Positions 1 through 4,958 of a stretch of DNA of 6,814 nt are shown piece by piece; the stretch's first letter is position 1, and each line of letters opens with the position of its first letter. Under the pieces are notes generated by a model. The model made no database searches. It was not told the DNA's origin and worked only from the letters and a program-made list of their open reading frames with translations. Source of the stretch: Candidatus Zhuqueibacterota bacterium 4484_188 (GTDB lineage: Bacteria; Calditrichota; Calditrichia; RBG-13-44-9). Location: positions 1 to 6,814 of the forward strand of contig MVCZ01000093.1 of NCBI GenBank assembly GCA_002049825.1, given 5' to 3'. The position numbers were made by a program, and so were the translations under genes.

Positions 1-408
1 ACCCTGAATTTCCTGCGGGTTAGCAAGTCGAGAGGAATTTCGGTAGCGGTGCTGCTCATCGATATGGGCAAAGGTTTCCTCACCATCTGGATCGCAAGCA
101 AAATAGTGCAACCGCCGCAATTTGTGTTCCCTGTGGTGGGGGTTATTGTAGGACACGTATTCCCGGTCTGGTTAAAGGGGAAAGGCGGCAGGGGATTGGC
201 AACCCTGGCGGGCGTATTCCTTTTTCTTGAACCGGTGCTGTTTGTCTATTGGTGGGTGTGCTTTGGCGTTCTTTATTTGTTTTTACGAAAATACATCGTT
301 GCCGGTGTGTTAGCGCTGTTGCTGGTGAATGTGCTTACCCTGGTTTTTCTGGATAAATCTGTCTTTGTCATTCTATCGGCAGCATCGATTATTGTTTTAT
401 ATAAATGA
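1..408 (+). CDS. plsY: PlsY-like acyl-phosphate:glycerol-3-phosphate acyltransferase, 5' end outside window
   Basis: PlsY is an integral inner-membrane enzyme that transfers an acyl chain from acyl-phosphate (made by PlsX) to glycerol-3-phosphate, the first committed step of phospholipid synthesis. The reading frame is open from base 1, so 135 C-terminal residues are visible and the start lies upstream; full proteins are about 200 residues. The first residues, TLNFLRV, correspond to the end of the family's N-terminal GATNxLRV motif. The diagnostic central motif GHVFPVWLKGKGGRGLAT is encoded at about 154-207. The rest is mostly hydrophobic helices. The family's usual C-terminal 'HRENIxRLxxGxE' tail is absent: the protein ends at IIVLYK. 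The stop overlaps the gcvT start as ATGA, which suggests translational coupling. The family call is firm; full activity cannot be judged from a fragment. Confidence 0.88.
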   Translation, partial: TLNFLRVSKSRGISVAVLLIDMGKGFLTIWIASKIVQPPQFVFPVVGVIVGHVFPVWLKGKGGRGLATLAGVFLFLEPVLFVYWWVCFGVLYLFLRKYIVAGVLALLLVNVLTLVFLDKSVFVILSAASIIVLYK

Positions 409-1369
409 AAGAAGTGGAAACAAAAAAAACAGGACTGTATGATTTTCATGTTTCGCACGGTGCCAAAATGGTAGAATTTGCCGGTTTCTGGATGCCGGTG
501 CAATATACAAGCATGTTGGAAGAACACAAGAAAGTGCGGACTACCGTCGGTGTGTTCGACGTTTCCCACATGGGTTTCCCACATGGGCGAAATAGAAGTG
601 CGCGGACCGAAGGCGCTCGAATTCGTCAACTACATCACCATTAACGACGCCTCAAAACTGGAAGTGAACCAGGCGCAGTACACCGCCATGTGTTACCCGG
701 ACGGCGGCATAGTGGACGACCTTATTTGTTACCGGAGACCCGACCACTACCTGTTAGTGGTGAATGCATCGAACACTGACAAAGATTATGCCTGGATTTT
801 GAAAAACAAAATGGAAGGCGCAGAAGTCAAGAACATCAGCGACCAGATTACTCAAATAGCCGTCCAGGGTAAAGATGCCGAAGCCACGCTGCAAAAATTA
901 ACCGATGTTGATTTGTCGGCAATTAAGTTTTACTGGTTTCGGGAAGGGGAATTAGCGGGAGTTCCCATGATTATTTCCCGCACCGGCTACACCGGTGAAC
1001 CGGGGTTTGAACTGTATTTCGATAAAAAATATTCCATGGAAATTGTGGAAAAAGTGTTTGAAGCGGGGAAGGAATTTGATATTGCGCCAATCGGTCTGGG
1101 TGCCCGCGACACCCTGCGGCTGGAAAAAAAATACTGCCTCTATGGCAACGACATTGACCAGACAACCAACCCGATTGAAGCCGGACTGGGCTGGATTACC
1201 AAGCTGAAGAAAGGCGATTTTATCGGGCGTGAGGCAATCGCCAGAGTGAAAGAAGAAGGACCGAAACGCAAACTGGTTGGATTCATTTCCGAAGGCAGAA
1301 TGATTCCCCGCCATCGATGCCCGGGGGCGGGAAATAAACGCTGAAATCGTAAAAACGCCTTTTGTTTAA
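405..1369 (+). pseudogene. gcvT: Glycine cleavage system T protein (aminomethyltransferase), disrupted by two frame-breaking lesions
   Basis: GcvT transfers the methylene group from aminomethyl-lipoyl GcvH to tetrahydrofolate and releases ammonia. Three frames must be joined to recover it. Residues 1-57 (405 to about 574) run from MKEVETKKTG to GVFDVSHMG. The body (about 588-1314) runs from EIEVRGPKALEF to EGRMIPRH. It includes YPDGGIVDD (folate-site region), VVNASN, SRTGYTGEPGFELY, GARDTLRLE and NPIEAGLGW. The tail (1313-1369) reads IDARGREINAEIVKTPFV and stop, which fits the normal GcvT C-terminus. The first break is a 13-bp tandem duplication at 562-587. The second is a junction at about 1312-1314 where roughly 45 codons of the C-terminal domain are missing, judged against E. 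coli GcvT (364 residues). Restored, the protein would be about 360 residues. As written, translation from 405 stops at 642-644, and the body frame stops at 1342-1344. No Shine-Dalgarno is visible; the start overlaps the plsY stop. Confidence 0.9.
562..587 (+). repeat. 13-bp perfect tandem duplication inside gcvT
   Basis: TTTCCCACATGGG occurs twice back to back (562-574 and 575-587), and the period-13 match extends one base left to 561. Removing one copy fuses GVFDVSHMG directly to EIEVRGPKAL, which is the expected uninterrupted GcvT sequence. The duplication is therefore the cause of this frameshift. Confidence 0.97.
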
Positions 1370-1399
1370 CCGTGCCGAAGATGAAAGTTTTTTTCAAAG

Positions 1400-1429
1400 A
1401 AGCCCCCTGATTACACGGAGGGCTTTTTT
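1400..1429 (+). terminator. Intrinsic terminator after gcvT
   Basis: A stem of AAGCCC (1400-1405) pairs with GGGCTT (1420-1425). It can extend past one mismatch by two more pairs, and the loop is TGATTACAC-like. It is followed directly by a six-T run (1424-1429, its first two bases shared with the stem). The site is about 30 bp past the restored gcvT stop, so it probably ends the plsY-gcvT transcript. Confidence 0.75.
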
Positions 1430-1508
1430 GATGGAATTGCATTTCGGCAAGCGTTTTCCCGGTTTCCGATATAAGACCTTGATACTGGCAGTTGGGCAAG
1501 TCATTTTC

Positions 1509-1534
1509 TGCCTGCCGAGGCAATCGGACAGGCA
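1509..1534. other. Strong hairpin in the gcvT-ftsK spacer
   Basis: TGCCTGCCGA (1509-1518) pairs with TCGG-A-CAGGCA (1524-1534), giving ten base pairs with one bulged A and the 5-nt loop GGCAA. The sequence ATCTTCTTCTTTT follows on the + strand. It could be a second, weaker terminator, an RNA-stabilising structure or one copy of a dispersed palindromic repeat. Only one copy is present in this window. Confidence 0.6.
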
Positions 1535-1607
1535 ATCTTCTTCTTTTACAGAGGGTTGAGGTAAAATGCGCCGAAACTTTAACGAAAATTATCAACGCCC
1601 AATCACC

Positions 1608-1621
1608 AGTAAAGCTTTACT
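1608..1621. promoter_or_regulatory. 14-bp perfect palindrome upstream of ftsK, possible operator
   Basis: AGTAAAGCTTTACT equals its own reverse complement. It ends 18 bp before the proposed -35 box of ftsK, a typical position for a dimeric regulator. A palindrome this long is expected about 0.4 times by chance in 6.8 kb, so it may be accidental. I cannot match it to a named regulator's site. Confidence 0.3.
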
Positions 1622-1642
1622 TTCCGATTAATATCTCAGTTG
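1617..1642 (+). repeat. Upstream element shared by ftsK and the kinase gene, copy 1
   Basis: TTACTTTCCGATTAA (1617-1631), five bases, then CAGTTG (1637-1642). The second copy at 4850-4876 differs at one of the 15 bases and has a six-base gap before CAGTTG. Both copies lie in intergenic DNA within about 70 bp of a start codon and in the same orientation. Confidence 0.45.
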
Positions 1643-1668
1643 TGTTGAATCGATAGTTTGGTTATATT
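1640..1668 (+). promoter_or_regulatory. Possible sigma-70-type promoter for ftsK-lolA
   Basis: The boxes are TTGTGT (1640-1645), a 17-bp spacer and TATATT (1663-1668). The -10 box matches TATAAT at five of six positions, but the -35 box matches at only three. Transcription would begin near 1675, leaving about a 20-nt leader before the ATG at 1695. A promoter is expected somewhere here because a terminator separates ftsK from gcvT. Confidence 0.35.
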
Positions 1669-1694
1669 CCTGCGGCTTTAATCAGTTAAGAATT

Positions 1695-4172
1695 ATGACA
1701 GTTAAAACAAAATATTATCAAAAGAAAAAGAGCCCGGGAAAAAGCAGGAAGAAGTCCGCTCCGGGCAATGTTGTCCTGAAACAGGAAATTTACGGGCTTT
1801 TATTTTTTGCGGTGGGCTTGTTGCTTGGCTTAGCTATTATTTCGTACCACCAAAGTGACCCGGTAGGGATTCTGGTTGAGGGAAATATTTACCAGGTTCA
1901 AAATTGGCTGGGTATTTTCGGGTCAACCGTTTCGGCATATCTTTTTCAGTGGACGCTGGGCTACCCGGTGCTGGTTCTACCGATTCTTCTGATTGTTGTG
2001 GGAATTTTCCTGATGGTGCGTACCCCGCTGCGTTCTCTACTGCGTTTCACCGTTTTTCTGCTTCTCTGGAGTCTGTTCATTTCAATTGTCCTGGCACTTC
2101 CCGAAGCACTGAAAACATTCGGTAATTTTCACTCATTTTATCCCAGCGGCTTTATTGGCGGGCTTATTGCCGCTTACCTGATTAAAATATTCAGTAAAGT
2201 CGGTGCATTGTTTATCATCGTAGTTTTGTTTTTAATCCTGTTTGTTGCCACTTTTCGTTTTCGCATTTCCACCATCCCGATTGCTTTTAGCCATGCCGTA
2301 AGTGGTTTGCTGTATTTGGTAGGGAAAATCTTTGGGAAGTTAGGCACTATTTTTAAAAGGAAATCAAGACCGGCACGCAAATCAAAAGTCAGGCGGGCTG
2401 AGCCGGAACCCGCAGAAAGTGCTGCTGGCGAAATCCCCGACGCCTATTACCATCCTTCACTTCCTTCGGAGAAGGAACCGCTTTCGGCTATCCCGGAAAA
2501 TGAGATTGAAATTATCCACCGCAAGAAAGAAGAAGACCTGGAAAAAGCGGAATTTTCCGGAACGGAAACAGTAAAGTCCCCGGAGCAGGAAACCGCAGAT
2601 AAGGCAGCAACCGCTCAGCCGGATTCCGGTCTGGGTTTCGAGGTGCAGGAAGCACATCGTGAAAAGGAATTGGATTACGACACGCTGATCCGCGATTCAC
2701 TTGCAAAATACCAATTTCCTTCCTCGGATTTGCTCTCCGAATACCCGGAAGAAGAGCCCCATCTTTCGGAGTACGAACTGAAAAACAATGCCCGTCTGTT
2801 AGAAGAATCGATGGGGCAATTTGGTGTCAGGGCGGGGGTTAATCGGGTTGTGGAGGGACCGGTGATTACCCTCTACGAAGTCAAACCTGCCCAGGGTGTC
2901 AAAATAAACCAGATTACCAACCTGGCGGATGATCTGGCGTTAGCCATGCGTGCCAAAGGCATCCGGATGATCGCACCAATTCCTGGCAAAGCTGCCATCG
3001 GGATCGAAATTCCTAACCGGAAACCTTCCATTGTTTCCTTTCGGTCAATCGTTCGTTCGGAGACATTCATTCATTCCACCGGAAACCTGATGCTGGGAAT
3101 CGGGAAAACTATTTCTGGCGAGGTCTATTGCGCCGATTTAACCAAAATGCCGCACATTTTAATGGCAGGTGCCACCGGTTCCGGTAAAAGTGTGGGCATC
3201 AACACCATGATTGCCAGCCTGTTGTACCGCATGCCGCCCAGCGATTTGAAATTGGTACTCATCGACCCCAAGAAGCTGGAGCTGTCTATTTACGCCAAGT
3301 TAAAGGACCATTACCTGGCAATTTGTCCCGAGTTGGATGAGATTGTGATTACCCATCCGCAAAATGCCATCATGGTGTTACGCAGCGTGGTGAACGAAAT
3401 GGAAGAGCGCTACGATAAATTGGCTGCTATGGGCGTGAGAGAGATAAACCATTACAATCGCAAAATAGAAGAATATATTCAGAACGGTGAAACTTCGGAA
3501 CAGTACCGGCGTTTGCCGTACATTGTGGTGGTGGTGGATGAACTGGCAGACCTGATTCTTTCGGCATCGCGGGAAGTGGAAGAGCCGATTACCCGGCTGG
3601 CGCAAATGGCGCGTGCGGTTGGGATTCACCTGATTCTTGCGACGCAGCGACCGTCGGTGGACATTCTGACCGGGTTGATTAAGGCAAATTTTCCGGCACG
3701 GATTGCCTACCAGGTTGCCACCCGTCCGGACTCAAAAGTAATTTTAGATATTTACGGCGCCGAAAAATTAATCGGCAACGGCGACATGCTCTTTTTCCCG
3801 CCGGGAAAAGTAAAACCGATGCGACTGCAAAACTCTTTGATTACCACTGAAGAAGTTGAGAGAATAATTAAACACATTCGCCGGCAGCCCAAATTTCCGC
3901 CCTACTACCTGAAATTGGTGCGTAGTAAAACAAAGGAAGGTCCGGGGTCTGCCAGGGCTTTCGAGCGGGACGAACTGTTCGAAAAAGCAAAAAAGCTGGT
4001 GATCGATTACAACCAGGGCTCGGTGTCGCTGCTGCAACGGAAGCTGAAAATCGGGTATGCCCGCGCGGCGCGGATTGTGGACGAATTGGAGGAAGCAGGT
4101 GTAGTGGGACCTGCTATTGAAGGCAAAGCCCGGGAAGTGCTGATGTCGGGCTATTCCCCGGAGACCGAATAA
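1695..4172 (+). CDS. ftsK: DNA translocase FtsK (FtsK/SpoIIIE family)
   Basis: FtsK is an ATP-driven DNA pump at the division septum. It clears chromosome termini and, in many bacteria, activates XerCD recombination at dif. The 825-residue protein has a basic N-terminus, then about four membrane helices (roughly 33-51, 83-108, 115-137, 165-187). A charged Glu/Pro-rich linker follows (about 220-340), shorter than in E. coli FtsK. The alpha/beta motor covers about 355-735, with Walker A GATGSGKS at 492-499, VLIDPKKLELSIY at 521-533, Walker B IVVVVDELADL at 610-620 and ILATQRPS at 647-654. A C-terminal winged-helix gamma domain (about 757-815, GSVSLLQRKLKIGYARAARI) is the part that reads polar DNA motifs. 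The ATG start has no clear Shine-Dalgarno, but it precedes the basic segment and first helix as expected. All key motifs are intact. lolA follows after 20 bp, a pairing also known in E. coli and Bacteroidota. Confidence 0.97.
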   Translation: MTVKTKYYQKKKSPGKSRKKSAPGNVVLKQEIYGLLFFAVGLLLGLAIISYHQSDPVGILVEGNIYQVQNWLGIFGSTVSAYLFQWTLGYPVLVLPILLIVVGIFLMVRTPLRSLLRFTVFLLLWSLFISIVLALPEALKTFGNFHSFYPSGFIGGLIAAYLIKIFSKVGALFIIVVLFLILFVATFRFRISTIPIAFSHAVSGLLYLVGKIFGKLGTIFKRKSRPARKSKVRRAEPEPAESAAGEIPDAYYHPSLPSEKEPLSAIPENEIEIIHRKKEEDLEKAEFSGTETVKSPEQETADKAATAQPDSGLGFEVQEAHREKELDYDTLIRDSLAKYQFPSSDLLSEYPEEEPHLSEYELKNNARLLEESMGQFGVRAGVNRVVEGPVITLYEVKPAQGVKINQITNLADDLALAMRAKGIRMIAPIPGKAAIGIEIPNRKPSIVSFRSIVRSETFIHSTGNLMLGIGKTISGEVYCADLTKMPHILMAGATGSGKSVGINTMIASLLYRMPPSDLKLVLIDPKKLELSIYAKLKDHYLAICPELDEIVITHPQNAIMVLRSVVNEMEERYDKLAAMGVREINHYNRKIEEYIQNGETSEQYRRLPYIVVVVDELADLILSASREVEEPITRLAQMARAVGIHLILATQRPSVDILTGLIKANFPARIAYQVATRPDSKVILDIYGAEKLIGNGDMLFFPPGKVKPMRLQNSLITTEEVERIIKHIRRQPKFPPYYLKLVRSKTKEGPGSARAFERDELFEKAKKLVIDYNQGSVSLLQRKLKIGYARAARIVDELEEAGVVGPAIEGKAREVLMSGYSPETE

Positions 4173-4180
4173 AATTAAAG

Positions 4181-4185
4181 AAGGA
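4181..4185 (+). promoter_or_regulatory. Ribosome binding site of lolA
   Basis: AAGGA, within AAAGAAGGAAA, lies 7 nt before the ATG at 4193. It fixes the lolA start and allows independent initiation within the ftsK-lolA transcript. Confidence 0.8.
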
Positions 4186-4192
4186 AATTTAA

Positions 4193-4828
4193 ATGAAACG
4201 TTTGGTAATTGTACTTTTAGTGCTGCTGACCGGTTTTGCCTGGTCGGGGCAAAATGTGGATAAATTTATAAAGCGGGTTCAGAAAAAATATCAAAAAGTA
4301 AATCTGCTGCACATCGATTTTAAGCAATCAAATCGTTTTAAATTAACCGGTCTGGAAAATGAGATTTTCGGCACACTCTGGCTTTCCCGGCAGAATAAAT
4401 TTCGCCTCGATACGGAAGACCAGACTATTGTAAGCGACGGGAAAACTTTTTGGCGCTTCAATAAGCTGGAAAACCAGGTGCTGATTGATTATGCAAAAAA
4501 ATCGCAGCAGGATGTTTTTATTAACAATTTTCTGTTTCATATTTCCGACCGCTATTTCTGCCAGATTCTTTCCGAACAAAAAGTTGGGAAAGAAAAAATC
4601 GTTGAATTGAAACTAACCCCGAAAGACTCGGAAGAGAGTTTTTTTAAATTTATTAAAGTGTGGATTAGCGACAAGACCCTGCAAATTAAGCGGGTTATTT
4701 ATGTAGACTATAACGATAATGAATCCGAATATGTGATTGAAAAGCAGGAATTGAATCCGGCTAAACCGGAATTGTTGTTCCGGTTTGAGGTGCCCGAGGG
4801 GATGGAGGTTGTCGATCTTCGATTTTAA
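4193..4828 (+). CDS. lolA: Outer-membrane lipoprotein carrier LolA, periplasmic
   Basis: LolA accepts lipoproteins released by the LolCDE transporter and carries them across the periplasm to the outer membrane. The 211-residue product has a signal peptide: MKR, then a hydrophobic core at about 4-15, with likely cleavage after AWS at residue 18. The mature part follows the LolA beta-barrel pattern. It has LLHIDFKQ near 38-45, GTLWLSRQNKFRLDT at 60-74, QTIVSDGKTFWRFN at 77-90 (the conserved 'DGKxxW' region) and FRFEVPEGMEVVDL at 197-209, which matches the family's closing 'FxxxxPxGxxVxD'. The length is normal and no lesion is visible. Its place 20 bp after ftsK with a good ribosome binding site supports a shared operon. 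Sequence in this family is weakly conserved, but motif order and context make the call solid. No lolB is seen, as is usual outside Beta- and Gammaproteobacteria. Confidence 0.9.
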   Translation: MKRLVIVLLVLLTGFAWSGQNVDKFIKRVQKKYQKVNLLHIDFKQSNRFKLTGLENEIFGTLWLSRQNKFRLDTEDQTIVSDGKTFWRFNKLENQVLIDYAKKSQQDVFINNFLFHISDRYFCQILSEQKVGKEKIVELKLTPKDSEESFFKFIKVWISDKTLQIKRVIYVDYNDNESEYVIEKQELNPAKPELLFRFEVPEGMEVVDLRF

Positions 4829-4849
4829 AATCGTATTAAAGAAATGGAA

Positions 4850-4876
4850 TTATTTTCCGATTAAGGGTTACAGTTG
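4850..4876 (+). repeat. Upstream element shared by ftsK and the kinase gene, copy 2
   Basis: TTATTTTCCGATTAA (4850-4864), six bases, then CAGTTG (4871-4876). It matches 1617-1642 with one mismatch in the 15-base part and one extra spacer base. It ends 68 bp before the kinase start. No good -10 box lies 17 bp after its TTG, so a promoter role is not shown at this copy. Confidence 0.45.
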
Positions 4877-4958
4877 GAAAACCTGAAATTAACTCTCAAA
4901 CGGATTTGTTTTAGCAGTAACTTATGTAAAAGAAGGGTTGTAGATTGGAAACACTGAA
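4863..4958 (+). repeat. Imperfect direct repeat of the kinase gene's translation-start region
   Basis: Unit 1 (4863-4887, AAGGGTTACAGTTGGAAAACCTGAA) and unit 2 (4933-4958) share 21 of 25 aligned positions plus one gap, at a distance of 70 bp. Each unit has AAGGG followed by TTG and GAA. Weaker similarity continues about 18 bp further. Unit 2 contains the real start; unit 1 opens a frame of 27 codons that ends at 4957 with no family resemblance. Confidence 0.55.
4932..4937 (+). promoter_or_regulatory. Ribosome binding site supporting the TTG start of the kinase gene
   Basis: GAAGGG (4932-4937) is 7 nt before the TTG at 4945. An in-frame stop TAA at 4927-4929 excludes any start further upstream. 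The first in-frame ATG comes only at residue 67, after the first membrane helix. TTG is therefore the only sensible start. Confidence 0.8.

Larger units (their letters stand above)
1370..1694. other. Intergenic region between gcvT and ftsK, 325 bp
   Basis: No convincing protein gene is seen here. In order, the region holds an intrinsic terminator (1400-1429), a strong hairpin followed by a pyrimidine-rich tract (1509-1547), a 21-codon ATG frame of doubtful status (1566-1631), a 14-bp perfect palindrome (1608-1621), an element shared with the region upstream of the kinase gene (1617-1642), and a possible promoter for ftsK (1640-1668). The longer open frame at 1362-1559 runs through the terminator and resembles no family. 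Confidence 0.7.

Noticed and set aside
273..629. Minus-strand open frames of 60-150 codons throughout the window (for example 273-629, 952-1314, 1140-1595, 6089-6433).
   Set aside because: All lie opposite well-supported + strand genes, have His/Phe/Arg-rich composition typical of antisense shadows, and match no family I recognise.
561..644. Programmed ribosomal frameshifting in gcvT.
   Set aside because: There is no slippery heptamer or stimulatory structure at the switch. A perfect 13-bp duplication explains the shift, and the 3' deletion also removes coding sequence.
1362..1559. A 65-codon ATG frame after gcvT.
   Set aside because: It reads straight through the intrinsic terminator and the strong hairpin, and its product looks like random translation.
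1566..1631. A 21-codon ATG frame (MRRNFNENYQ...) in the ftsK upstream region with GAGG-like bases before it.
   Set aside because: It is very short, its putative binding site is badly spaced (4 or 10 nt), it resembles no known leader peptide, and it ends within the shared element by chance use of TTAA. Conservation in relatives would be needed to revive it.
4820..4833. Perfect palindrome CGATTTTAAAATCG across the lolA stop codon, considered as a terminator or operator.
   Set aside because: The usable RNA stem is only about five AT-rich pairs with no T tract after it, and half the sequence is constrained by coding. Chance is adequate.
4843..4862. Hairpin AATGGAA/TTCC-G-ATT in the lolA-kinase spacer as a lolA terminator.
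   Set aside because: The stem is weak and AU-rich with a bulge, and the following sequence is AAGGG rather than a T run.
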